Assembly (NCBI GenBank): GCA_030248215.1
Contig: JASANG010002439.1
Coordinates: 1-64,000 of the forward strand
Direction: 5' to 3'
Length of the DNA: 64,000 nt
DNA from: Enoplolaimus lenunculus
Taxonomy: Eukaryota > Nematoda > Enoplea > Enoplida > Thoracostomopsidae
In this document: positions 54,568 through 64,000 of the stretch, piece by piece
How the letters are laid out: every line of letters starts with the position of its first letter
How positions within the stretch are numbered: the first letter of the stretch is position 1
The notes under the pieces: model-generated
Database searches by the model: none
The model's input: only the letters and a program-made list of their open reading frames with translations
What the model was told of the DNA's origin: nothing
Position numbers and translations under genes: made by a program

Positions 54568-55518
54568 CTATTCATTGTGGCAAGGTTTGATTTCGACAAA
54601 ATCGAAACTCACTCCACGTTTCCAAACATTGGTTACATTCCGAATCTTTGTCAGCAGTCTGCTCGCTGTGATCACTTCAAATTGTCCAATGACGTATTGC
54701 GCCCAGTTCCGACGTCCTTCTACACGTTTTCGTAGCCAGTCTTCATTGCGCCACTCAAACACTGCCGTCGAACAACAATCACAAGACGTTGTATATTTGC
54801 CATTGTTTTCAAAACTTTTTTCTATTTCTACATTTTCAATTTGCACATTTTCGATTGTTACAGTTTGTTCATGCTCCACCGATTGGATTTCAACGATAAA
54901 CTGTGTTGTATCCGGAATTTCAACGTCACCGTCTATTTTCATAATCCAAATCAACTGATATATACCTGGCCACACTAATGGAAATGGCGTTTCAATATGT
55001 AACCAGCAAACATGGTTCAATTTTACCACTGTCCCATCTTCACTTTCAACGCAAGGATACAATCCCAAATAAAGCCCATTCAACCATGTGACACTCAATT
55101 GTGATGCAGTTCGCTTTATCGCTCTGCACATATCAAAATAACACTGTTTATAGTTAATTTCTTGTGTGCAATCATTGTAATATTTATTGCTAACCACCGT
55201 GTGCTGATTCGAGCGTCCAATAAGTTTTGAAAACCGTTTAAATATCGTTTCATTTGTATTATTTTTTCTACATTTATTTTCTTTCATCAATTGAAAATAT
55301 TTTTTATTTTTACTGCTACATTGAATGCAATCAAGTGCGTTCGATCCAAATTGAGACTTTATCCGTTCAATCCAAACGTGGGATGAATTTGACAAAAAAT
55401 TTGACCAAAATACACAACACCGTGCCAATGTTAGCAAATCACAGCGTGGCACATAAGACACAATAGCCATTAAAACATCAGGTGGAAGATCAATTAAATG
55501 AATTGGTTTAGATGGCAT
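54568..55518 (-). CDS. F-box protein with PP2-like C-terminal region
   Basis: An intronless frame of 316 residues from the ATG at 55518 (MPSKPIHLIDLPPDVLMAIV). Residues about 6-50 form an F-box (LPPDVLMAIVSYVPRCDLLT then ARCCVFWSNFL...VWIERI), which binds Skp1 in SCF ubiquitin ligases. The C-terminal half contains VCWLHIETPFPLVWPGIYQL, NWAQYVIGQFEV and WKRGVSFDFVEIKP. The last two resemble the phloem-protein-2 (PP2) fold, where W-x-G and a terminal IxP motif recur, so it may recognise glycans or other ligands as a substrate adaptor. Just upstream, tttcgtttttag could be a splice acceptor in the 5' UTR or a trans-splice site. The gene lies wholly inside an intron of a plus-strand gene. The F-box call is firm; PP2 is likely. 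Confidence 0.82.
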   Translation of the reverse strand: MPSKPIHLIDLPPDVLMAIVSYVPRCDLLTLARCCVFWSNFLSNSSHVWIERIKSQFGSNALDCIQCSSKNKKYFQLMKENKCRKNNTNETIFKRFSKLIGRSNQHTVVSNKYYNDCTQEINYKQCYFDMCRAIKRTASQLSVTWLNGLYLGLYPCVESEDGTVVKLNHVCWLHIETPFPLVWPGIYQLIWIMKIDGDVEIPDTTQFIVEIQSVEHEQTVTIENVQIENVEIEKSFENNGKYTTSCDCCSTAVFEWRNEDWLRKRVEGRRNWAQYVIGQFEVITASRLLTKIRNVTNVWKRGVSFDFVEIKPCHNE

Positions 55519-56112
55519 TGTATTGTTTAAAAATAAAGCAACTAAAAACGAAACCAAATTCTTATTTCCACAGACACGTTACATTATTTTTAAATATTGG
55601 CATAATTATGAAAATCATGCAAAATCTTGGTCATATCAATCAGTAGTTATCAGAAAAATCAATAAAACATCTTTGAATCTTGTTATACTTCAATATCCGT
55701 TTTCTGTTTATGTTGATTACTATACCCACTTCCGTTATTTATACTGTCCGTTGATACACTGTTCATGTTCTTTAAACATATTATATTTCTTATGGTGTAA
55801 ACGGACACTGAAAAAACTGACCCCTTGAATAGAATAGGAACGGACCTTTTTTCTGCGGGTCTGCTATGGACTAAACTTTAGTGAAACTTTTTGCTTGGCT
55901 GACATAGGTTATCCTTACGTTTAGTGCCGCAACTGTTAGATGTAGCACATTCGAAAACTTCAAAAAATGTGAATCTAAGTCTAATAAAAATATTGCCTAA
56001 AAATCAAAGCCAATTTGTTTGCAATCCCACCAGCAAACGGGATGGACCTGAAAGTAACACGGACCAAAGGTTCAAAGATGTTTTATGTGTCGACGAATAC
56101 TATAGAACGATG
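55519..56112. other. Spacer with a diverged TTAGGC-type remnant
   Basis: GGAACGGACCTTTTTTCTGC near 55839 and CTGAAAGTAACACGGACC near 56049-56066 look like ends of an old family A/C copy. Nothing else supported. Confidence 0.35.
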
Positions 56113-56271
56113 GGCCAATAATACTTTTAGGGGCGTAACAGTAGATCAAGCGAATTCCTAAGCCGAAGCCTGGCAAAACTGTGTTCCAAGGCCTAAGAAA
56201 AAAATGTAATCTAAACCTACTCCTTTATAGACCCACCAGAAACCTTGACGCCTCTTAAAGTAACATGGGCC
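56113..56271. mobile_element. MITE family C with near-perfect 8-bp duplication
   Basis: It starts GGCCAATAATACTTTTAGGG and ends CCTCTTAAAGTAACATGGGC plus C. The flanks are gaacgatg and gaacgata. Confidence 0.85.
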
Positions 56272-56571
56272 GAACGATACATATTCAGACGTTTCCAAAT
56301 TTTGAGATTGGGTACATTCCGCCGTTTTTCGAACAATTGCAACATGCCAGAATACAGTAATACAATTGCGCAAATAATGCCAGATTACATATTTCCGTAA
56401 CTAAAAGGCGCACCGATTTTTACCGTAGCAGATGCCACGTTAACTCGTCGGGTCAATAGGTTGCGTATTTTGGTTAGTTCCTTTTAAAGTGACTTTATTA
56501 GTTAACTCTAACGCTACTTGCTTTGAACAGGTCTTCTTACTTTCATATAATAAATTCACTGAGTGATACAA

Positions 56572-56767
56572 TCAGCTCTCTGCCCGCGCACTACTATAAA
56601 ACACAACAAAGGTTGAAACGTTTATTTGTACAAAACTGTTTATATGCCGTACACTTGAATCCAGTTCCCCGAATAACAGGTCGAATACAACAGGAGGTCT
56701 GAATCCGGTTCTTTTGCCGGGAGCTTCGCCGATTTTACCAGTCAAAGTTGTAGCTCCCTCATCGAGT
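56572..56767 (-). CDS. Candidate terminal exon, 64 residues, antisense to the host intron
   Basis: After acceptor-like gcaaagtatcag the minus strand reads LDEGATTLTGKIGEAPGKRT, then GFRPPVVFDLLFGELDSSVR, and on to ...FYSSARAES and a stop. The first half has strikingly regular, domain-like composition with GC-rich third positions for this region. No upstream exon or family identified. It lies between the F-box gene and the last exon of the plus-strand gene, inside the same intron. Confidence 0.35.
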
Positions 56768-57370
56768 CTGATACTTTGCGGTTATTGATATCTCGAAAAC
56801 GAAAGTTAAAACAATTAGTTAACAACTCTTTGAAGTATAATGAATTCACCATTTATCTAATTACTTTGCTTAAACTCCAACTTCTCCATTAACAAAATTT
56901 GTTGATAACGCTCCGGCTTATTTCACCTCCGATATAACCCTGCTGTAAGTGACTTCAAATCACTGAGCGTTAGTAAATTTTTAAGTAATAGAGTATATGC
57001 TTCGTACATTATAAATTTCGATAAATGCTAGCAGATCCAAGTTGCCTCTCCTGTTAAAACAACTTATACCTTAACATGGTTTCATTTAGTAGGTAGCAAA
57101 ATATTTCAATTTACGTTCGCAAACTGTAAACCACTGATATGTTTCTGCAACAAAGGTTCACTACACATTTTCTATCACTTTTCACATTTACAAATATAAT
57201 TTTAAATCAAATTAATAGTGTACAGACATAATACACATAATGTAAATCAATAAAAACTAAATAACAATGGAAAATAAATTTTATTGGACTAGACGAAAAC
57301 ATTTCAAAAAACGGCGATGCCACTAATACAGTGAGTTGACCGCTAAACACTGGTAAGTACAGGTCGGGCA
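56768..57370. other. AT-rich intronic spacer
   Basis: Nothing recognised. Confidence 0.3.
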
Positions 57371-57682
57371 CAGGAATCGACCGGATATCCGGTTCTGGTT
57401 TAATATCCGGCAAAATCTGACATCCGCATCCGGTTTTTGTACGTCAAAATACTAGATATTTTGAAGCGACTGCAATTCCGAGCAATTCATGCATGGACAC
57501 TAACATGGAATGAAAAATCCAAACCAAAAATAAATATTAAATCCATATTTTTGCACGACTACAATACTTCCAACAGTGTACAAATTTAGATCCTATATCC
57601 GGTTAGCACCCGGCTCCGGTTCCGGTACAAAATTTACTATCCGGCTCCGGTTTCGGTAAAATTAATATCCGGTCGATCCCTG
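57371..57682. mobile_element. hAT-type MITE with 7/8 target duplication
   Basis: It starts CAGGAATCGACCGGATATCC and ends TAATATCCGGTCGATCCCTG. The flanks are gtcgggca and gtcaggca. It is 312 bp with CCGGTTCCGG-rich subterminal regions. Confidence 0.82.
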
Positions 57683-57876
57683 GTCAGGCAAACAGTTTGA
57701 CACGCAAATATACCCGCTGGAAAATAGTTCTACTACGGAAGATAAAAACGAAGCCTTTACCAGCGCAAAAAAATTTGAAAGTAAATGTTCAAAATAAAAT
57801 GTACTTACGCTTTTAGTAATTTCTACTTCTTAAATGTTTGAAATATTAGTGCCTAATCTATTGTTTTCCACCACAG

Positions 57877-57975
57877 TTCAATTCAGAATATTGGCGTCAA
57901 GCTTACACCAGCCTGCAAGAGCCATGGTATATCAGAGCATTAATTAATAGGCTTCAGGTCTTCAGGCACAGGTAG
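57877..57975 (+). CDS. Last exon of the unidentified plus-strand gene
   Basis: A strong acceptor (attgttttccaccacag) leads into 32 codons, FNSEYWRQAYTSLQEPWYIR then ALINRLQVFRHR, and a TAG stop. Phase 0 joins it to the exon ending at 53803. An AATAAA lies about 170 bases downstream (58143-58148). Together the two exons give an 81-residue C terminus rich in Trp, Tyr and Arg. I do not recognise the family. Upstream exons must lie left of 53.6 kb and were not identified. Confidence 0.55.
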   Translation, partial: FNSEYWRQAYTSLQEPWYIRALINRLQVFRHR

Positions 57976-59072
57976 AAAGCGGGTCGCACGGAACACTATT
58001 TCATACAGATATTCCGCGGGTAAACTTTTTCAGCCACAGCAAAGCGTGGCTCGAAGCGCACAATCTTTATCAAATCTTTCGCCGAATCCAACTATGACTG
58101 ATAGTAACAGTTCCATTTCGAAATCCTTCCGTTCTGAGCATTAATAAAAACGAAATGTCTGTTGGTATGTGAAGCCATTAATCAAGACAGATGGGCAGCA
58201 GTTTTCAACGTTGCATCGCTACTTGAGTACAATGCTCTATCTATAACTAAAAACCAAACCATCAAGTTATACAAAAGCTTAAAATAAATAACCAAGAAAA
58301 TATCTTAATTTGCCACTCGATCTTTTGCGTTGATTTTTAAACTCTAACCAGACTGGTAGATTGATACTGAGCTAAATTCAAAATCTGCAGCTGTATTCTC
58401 AACCGTGTGGAGGTGTGAATCAAACTTAACAAAATTAAACAAAACTTTTAACTCAGCTCGATTATGACTGTGGCGCAATGTAGTTTACACGTTACCATAC
58501 GTGCACTACGGTGCTAAAATTTAAACATTTTAGCAATATTCAGTTACAGTACTGCGTACATTCAAGTTTGCCACAACTGTATAGCAAACAGTTTATAATT
58601 TTACGATTTTAGACACTTCGATATAGTTCAGGATCCTTCGGCAAAACCAACAGAAATATTTTGAATTTAACCTCGTATTAAAGTTCTAAAATGCATGTTT
58701 ATGCACTTTAAGCTATCGCTAGGTTCATATGGCGCAAAAATTCATGATGCATGTACGCTGCATTGACCTTTATTTTAAAATCGGCAAGGTGTATATTTTT
58801 TGACGACCAGCAGGAGTAGAAAAATGGGTGAAATTAACTGGAGGAAGGGGCTGGGGTGGATGGGACACTAACATTAAAGACGAGCGGATATAAAAAATTT
58901 GCTGATACCGATACCAATTCAGATTTTAAACTTAGGCCGAAGCCGATACCAATTTTAATTCACGATGCTTAAAAATAGCTAGAATCATTACATGACATTA
59001 CATAATTTTTACGCAAAGCTACGACTACCAGCAATCATTAACTATTACAATACCACGAGAAATGCTCATTTC
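57976..59072. other. 3' flank and spacer
   Basis: AATAAA at 58143. ACCGATACCAATTCAG and CCGAAGCCGATACC near 58905-58960 look like one end of a MITE related to 59073. No gene seen. Confidence 0.4.
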
Positions 59073-59492
59073 TAGGGATGCGTCAATAACAAAATCTTTG
59101 CCGATGCCGATGCCCATTCTTATTTTGAAATTTTGCTAATGCCAAACCGATGCCGATTGCAAATTTAGTACACCATGCTTAACAAACAGATAGGATACAA
59201 AATTACATTATTATATGAAGACTTAACCTTATCCATCATAAACGATTAAAATTTTATAAGAACGGTTAATCTCAATTATATAACTGTTTCAAACACAAAC
59301 GCAAGAGAGATAATTTTCCTGAGCAGACACACTGCTATGCGCCCAGAAATAAAATTGATAGCATTCCAACTGATTGTTATGTGCGAAAAGTATCGGCAAA
59401 GAATCGGCAACAATTTTGTAGTGCGGATGCCGATACTCACGAAAACTGCTGACTATTACCGATGCCGATGCCGATTAATAGGCACATCCCCA
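59073..59492. mobile_element. hAT-type MITE (TAGGGATG ends), copy 1
   Basis: It starts TAGGGATGCGTCAATAAC and ends GCCGATTAATAGGCACATCC plus CCA. The flanks ctcatttc and accatttc agree at 6 of 8 positions. The subterminal regions are runs of GCCGAT. Confidence 0.65.
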
Positions 59493-60319
59493 ACCATTTC
59501 AATCAATTTTATAAAACACAACGGAAAGAGACAGCGCAACTGAAAGCATTACATAGCTCATTACCTAGTACAAAATGTATCGGCCAAGTACCAGAATTTT
59601 GTTCCAGGGCTGACGCCGAAACTCACGAAAAGTGGTTATTATTGCCGATACATGTGCCGACTAATCAGGACATCCCTAATTAAAATAAAAATACTTATAT
59701 ACCGATTTCAAGCTTTTCTGTCTTTGCTATTTTCTTCCAAATTGTCACTAGTTCCTATCCATCTGCGAAACATAGTTACTAACGGATGAATTTTGTTCCT
59801 TTCGTCTGGCGAAACAACATGGTCGTTATACTGAATTGCTGTCCACCCAATATGTATTGCTGAAGTCACACAAAACATGAAGTCACTAAACACTATTCTT
59901 TCAACTGCAAAAATGTGAAATTTACTAAAAGATTATGCAACATAAAATAAAATGTCTCAGGTCCACAAAATTTAAAATTTTCAATTCCTTCCGGTATATA
60001 TAACCCAGAGTGTAAAGCTTAACTGCATTATACCGGAATCAGAACGGCTAATGTATACCGAAATTGTTATCGGAATCAGAACTAGAATTTTTGTTACTGT
60101 ACGGATAATTTGTATTGACAAATGTAATATGTACTGATTTAGGGTGTCTGTTGGTTGGCAACAATATCTAAACTATAATCAAGTATTGATAAATTAACTC
60201 ATCAAACGCAATTTAAAAGACGTATGATACAGAATTTTTATGCAACGTATCACAGAAGTAGGATTAAAATTCAAAAATCAAAATTCCAATACCGACTAAA
60301 TGACCAATCGGAATTGAAC
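59493..60319. other. Spacer with further TAGGGATG-type remnant
   Basis: TGCCGATACATGTGCCGACT near 59653 and CATCCCTAATT at 59669-59680 form a solitary end of the same family. Otherwise nothing is recognised. Confidence 0.35.
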
Positions 60320-60630
60320 TAGGGATGTGCCGATTAATGACATCGGTAATAATCGGCAGTTATTGTGAGTATAGGCATTGGCACTGCAAAAAACTGCCGA
60401 TTTTTTGCCGATACTTTTTGCACATATAACAGTCAGCTGGAATGCTGTAATGGTTTATGATGGTTAGGGTTTAAGACTTCATATAATGATGTAATGTAGT
60501 ATCCTATCTGTTTATTACGCTTGGTGTACTAAATTTGGAATCGGCATCGACATCGGCATCGCTTCGACATCGGCAAAATTTCAAAATAAGAATCGGCATC
60601 GGCAAAAATTTTAGTATCGGCATATCCCTA
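60320..60630. mobile_element. hAT-type MITE (TAGGGATG ends), copy 2
   Basis: It starts TAGGGATGTGCCGATTAATG and ends GTATCGGCATATCCCTA. The flanks aattgaac and aatcgaac agree at 7 of 8 positions. It lies in opposite orientation to copy 1. Confidence 0.8.
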
Positions 60631-60755
60631 AATCGAACTCGTTTAATCGGAATTCTAATCGGAATCGGAATTCCGGTTGCATCCTGAATACCATTCAGAC
60701 AGAAGGCGTTAAACGATTGCAAGCAGAACGTAAACGCATACAATTATATATGTAG

Positions 60756-61124
60756 CAGGGTGCAACCGGAATTACAATTCACCGGAACCGGAATTTGAAA
60801 ATTTTACCGGAACCGGAACAAGAAAGTGAAAAATGCATTTCACCAAAAATTTCATTTTAATCATATTTTTTGCTCTATTATTTGTGAAATAACCTTAGTC
60901 GAACATAGGTATTTATTTTATTTGTTGTATTTTAGATTTTCATCATCGACTGAAGTGAAATCCACCATCAATGGCTTATATTCGGAGTACAAGTGGCTTT
61001 CAAAAGAGATTCCTAAAAATTAGCAAAGTTAAGAAAACGGCCAAATTATAATACCGGAATTTTTAAATCCGGTAAAAATTTACCGGAACCGGAAGGTGAA
61101 AAAATGCCGGAACGTTGCACCCTG
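60756..61124. mobile_element. hAT-type MITE with perfect 8-bp duplication (CAGGGTGCAACCGG ends)
   Basis: It starts CAGGGTGCAACCGGAATTAC and ends CCGGAACGTTGCACCCTG. Both flanks, 60748-60755 and 61125-61132, are ATATGTAG. It is 369 bp. Confidence 0.88.
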
Positions 61125-61229
61125 ATATGTAGGTACATAATATTCACAACACAATAACGACTGTACAAACAGAGATTGCGATTTTTATATATTTAACACA
61201 AAGCCTCTGAAGCAACCTTTTTTCTTTGA

Positions 61230-61457
61230 ATGTATGAGACTAAGTCTAAACGTTTAATTTCAAACAGAGACATTAAGTTAAAGTCAATTTCGCACCTAAA
61301 TAAAATTCAGGGCATAAACGATACATTTAAAGCAGTGGTGCTTGCAGGGCGTACCTATATAAGTTTTCACCATGTGACGAGAAATATTCTAGATAACCTA
61401 GGTACGTACCTGCAACAATGCCAAGACACCCAAGAAGTTGTTGCATTGAATGGCTAA
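61230..61457 (+). CDS. Possible small gene, 75 residues
   Basis: An ATG opens 76 codons including the stop; it begins MYETKSKRLISNRDIKLKSI and ends QQCQDTQEVVALNG. The composition is well balanced and helical. A pyrimidine tract (ccttttttcttt) precedes the ATG and an AATAAA lies about 15 bases after the stop. No domain known. The poly(A) signal raises it above most frames of this size, but chance is not excluded. Confidence 0.38.
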   Translation: MYETKSKRLISNRDIKLKSISHLNKIQGINDTFKAVVLAGRTYISFHHVTRNILDNLGTYLQQCQDTQEVVALNG

Positions 61458-62370
61458 GCGCCATCACAGAAAATAAAAAGTATTAAGTACAACAGGATAA
61501 TACGTCTATAACTAGTTAAAGATCGTACCTAAGAAAAACACTAAAGTTACAACAATACACATTGTGCCATAAAGCAAATATAACACACATATTCATTTTT
61601 TACATTTATCAAATTTGCGTTGATATGTGGACATATTTTGAAAAGTGTGCTAACTACCGTACATATATTGTTGGTTTGAGTTTTAAAAATAAAAACAGCA
61701 TCTAATTTGAAACTAGATAGTAAAATAGAAGGCAAAGGCGTACATCTATAAAAAGTTTTTTAATGGCTAATACCTCTATTATGACTGAACACACTTTTTA
61801 ATTGAAGCTTTATGATAGTAAATAATGGTAGAAATGATTCAATACAAAAATAACCATAACACATCTTGTATATGTATAAAGATGCATAAGCATCATAGTG
61901 AGCGGTCCCTGCTGCGCTCCCTCCCCAGTCGAGATTTTTAATAAAATTTAAGAGAAATTAAGCGAGATATCAGGAATCGCTGAAGAAGTTGAGAGATTAT
62001 TAAAACCAGAAAAACTGGTTTTTATAAGTTTATTTAAACTGTTGACATATACGTATGTGTTTGGATTCAGTTGATTGGCACTTAACTCAAGAATTAAGCG
62101 CTTTTCTGGTTGTTATTTTTTACATTCTCCAGAGTTTCCATTTGTGTGTTAATTTTTAATCAGGTTTCAACCAAGTTTCAATCTAATATAGATGTATTAT
62201 AATTAGGCGTATTTCGTATGCTTTGTGTTGCTCTGTATCCTGTTAGTTAAATTCGTATTCATTCAGTATTAGTTTCATAACGTTCCAAGTTCTTAATAAA
62301 ATACTAACCGGCTTTATTGATCAATAGCGAGCTCGACGGACTTCAAAGTCTTAAATCGGAGACCGGGCTT
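61458..62370. other. AT-rich spacer
   Basis: A perfect 6-bp hairpin GGGCTT/AAGCCC lies just to the right, at about 62366-62384. Nothing else supported. Confidence 0.3.
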
Positions 62371-62377
62371 GCAGAAT

Positions 62378-62490
62378 AAGCCCAGCAATGGATGAACTTG
62401 CCTGGTCCTCTAGTCCTTATAATCCTACCCCATATTATGTGGGTAGTTTACGTTCAGCTATTGCACCGACTGAAAACACTTCTACGTAAT
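62378..62490 (+). CDS. Possible terminal exon, 37 residues
   Basis: After gggcttgcag the plus strand reads ISPAMDELAWSSSPYNPTPY then YVGSLRSAIAPTENTST and a stop. The Pro/Ser/Tyr-rich composition resembles a real C terminus. It is short and no partner exon was found. Confidence 0.25.
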
Positions 62491-62506
62491 TAAGATCATC
62501 TCCATT

Positions 62507-62743
62507 CTAATAATCCGTCAATTTTAATATTCTCCAATAGAATTTTTGCTTAATGACAGATTTGATTTGTATAACCTTTGTCATAAAGGTGTGATTGTCC
62601 CGGTCTAGTAAACGTTGAAACCTTGCTGCTTCGGTTGAGTAAGAGCGAACCTTGCAGCAAACCTTCGTCATTCCTAGTTGGACATCACATCCCATTTTCA
62701 TTCGTTTCTGATTGTAAGTTCGGCGGAACTGGCGGTGCTGTAT
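62507..62743 (-). CDS. Possible terminal exon with two competing frames
   Basis: The acceptor ttgagtttttag at 62744 opens 78 codons, IQHRQFRRTYNQKRMKMGCD and onward to ...YWRILKLTDY. An alternative acceptor a few bases upstream opens a shorter Pro-rich ending, EFLDTAPPVPPNLQSETNEN then GM and a stop. The second looks more like a typical protein C terminus, the first is longer. Both cannot be judged without transcripts. No upstream exon located. Confidence 0.3.
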   Translation of the reverse strand: MQHRQFRRTYNQKRMKMGCDVQLGMTKVCCKVRSYSTEAARFQRLLDRDNHTFMTKVIQIKSVIKQKFYWRILKLTDY

Positions 62744-63689
62744 CTAAAAACTCAACTAAAACCTTGTCATTTCACAAAGCGAGAGCGGGCGATAGAATGA
62801 AGTTTTAATACTAAGTCTTAAATAAAAACGTTGGTTTTCGTCTCGCAAGACGGGCCTATGCACAGGTGCCTATCCACTTGGAATCCGCCAGGGACCCAGC
62901 AACGGATTGTTATTATGAGCCCCACGCGATTTAATTTCGTCATGTGTTCGATTCGTATACTTTAAATCATACTAGCTACGTACTTCATCGTGAGTTGTGA
63001 GAATCCCAGCTAACCAATGTAAACCATTTTGTAGTTCCTCGTTTTGTTAATCGTACTATTGAAAACTGATCGTGCTTTGCTTACAGTTTCAAGAGTTATT
63101 TAGTCTAGCTAATAATTCTTGGTTAAAGTTCGAAACTTATCCAATCATATAATTTCCTAGGAAATAATCAATTGTTCTTATACTTAGAAAAGACACAACC
63201 GAAACTTTTATCATTTAACTAATGGTTCATGGTGTAACCGGATGTCCGTTTCCAGTTCCGGTAAAAATCGGTGTCCGTTTTCGTTTCCGGTATGGAATAG
63301 AATCACATATATCTTGAAACTTTTTGTTACAGATATACTACACCTACAATTAGAGATAAATTAAATATTACAAAATTCATCCAAAATCTTAAAAATTTCA
63401 ACACATCCACCATATTTTCTTTAGTATTTTTGAAAAACCGTTGAATATACGGCTCAATTGTGGTGGCAAAAAACAAAACATTCTTGAAACTTTTGTAGTA
63501 CAGTTTGTGTTCCATTTCCATTTCCATGATTTTTACTATCCGTTTACAACCCGGTTAAAATATTAATACATAGCGTTGCCCGTTTGCTTAGAGCTACCCT
63601 ATTTTCCTATCAAACCTGACCTCATTTGGTTTGGATATTACCGCTCAATTGCTATAAGTGAATAAAAATACTTACGTACTTTTGTTTAA
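62744..63689. other. Spacer with CCGTTTCC-type MITE-like segment
   Basis: GTGTAACCGGATGTCCGTTT at 63233 and TATCCGTTTACAACCCGG at 63537-63554 look like the two ends of a MITE of about 320 bp. Target duplications are not clear. Confidence 0.4.
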
Positions 63690-63949
63690 CCCTTTCTCGC
63701 ATGAATATTTTCAATTTCATATGAGATATAATTTAAGGTAAGATTCGATCCCCAGTCTCACGAGTGGGAGGCGTTTACGATCACCACTGAGCTATAGGAA
63801 CTTGACGCTTTAGCCCGAATAGGCTCTCTATGTCTTGTGGAGATTTTGCACTGTGCATATATGTTATCAATGTTTCTGCTCACAGTGCATGTATTGCTAG
63901 TACATTGTTGTATTTAGTTGCTCATAGTATACTCTATTAGAGTAAAGGG
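63690..63949. mobile_element. piggyBac-like MITE with tRNA-Gly-like segment, copy 2
   Basis: TTAA at 63686-63689 precedes CCCTTTCTCGCATGAATATT. The right end is degraded (GAGTAAAGGGT). The tRNA-like part is at 63738-63801, minus strand, with A box TAGCTCAGTGGTGATCG, loop CTCCCAC and B box GGGATCGAATC. Same layout as copy 1 but clearly diverged. Confidence 0.65.
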
Positions 63950-63982
63950 TCATAGATACTAAAGTAAGAACTTTTTCATTAA

Positions 63983-64000
63983 CCCTTTCTCACATGAATA
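63983..64000. mobile_element. piggyBac-like MITE, copy 3, left end only
   Basis: TTAA at 63979-63982 followed by CCCTTTCTCACATGAATA, identical to the left end of copy 1. It continues beyond the window. Confidence 0.65.

Noticed and set aside
62340-62376. tRNA-Sec, from a TCA-containing hairpin
   Set aside because: No matching acceptor, variable or T arms nearby.

Overview
The window looks like animal, probably invertebrate, nuclear DNA. It is AT-rich, genes are sparse and split by introns, and much of the rest is dispersed small non-autonomous DNA transposons (MITEs). The closest protein-level resemblances I recognise are a Ty3/gypsy polyprotein, an F-box protein with a C-terminal PP2-like region, and a secreted Kunitz-like protein. 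I cannot name the species. A tunicate or other soft-bodied invertebrate would fit, but that is a guess.

Positions 1 to about 8.9 kb: the left part of the window is the 5' half of a Ty3/gypsy LTR retrotransposon on the minus strand. Reverse transcriptase runs off the left edge, followed rightwards by protease and gag. Upstream of gag lies an unusual leader of about 4 kb. It holds two short open frames that end and begin at matched splice signals, a threefold hairpin repeat with a compensatory base change, and about 1.1 kb packed with perfect inverted repeats. The LTR itself is not resolved.

8.9 to 21 kb: two host genes emerge only when splice sites are read. One is a four-exon plus-strand gene (11649-16325) for a secreted 171-residue protein with two tandem Kunitz-like modules. 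The other is a two-exon minus-strand gene (18992-19747) for a 71-residue secreted peptide precursor. MITEs fill the introns and the space between.

21 to 53 kb: almost entirely repeats, with several MITE families, microsatellites, minisatellites and a few open frames of doubtful status. The most notable of these is a 203-codon minus-strand frame that reads through a MITE at 51116-51727.

53 to 58 kb: two terminal exons of an unidentified plus-strand gene (53657-53803 and 57877-57975) bracket a 4.1-kb intron. That intron holds an intronless F-box gene on the opposite strand (54568-55518) and a further antisense exon candidate. From 58 to 64 kb there are hAT-type MITEs, small uncertain open frames, and piggyBac-like MITEs that carry a tRNA-Gly-like segment.

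In DNA this AT-rich, open frames of 50 to 90 codons arise often by chance. I list such frames only when splice signals, composition or a poly(A) signal add something, and with low confidence. All exon structures were read by eye and are not backed by transcripts.
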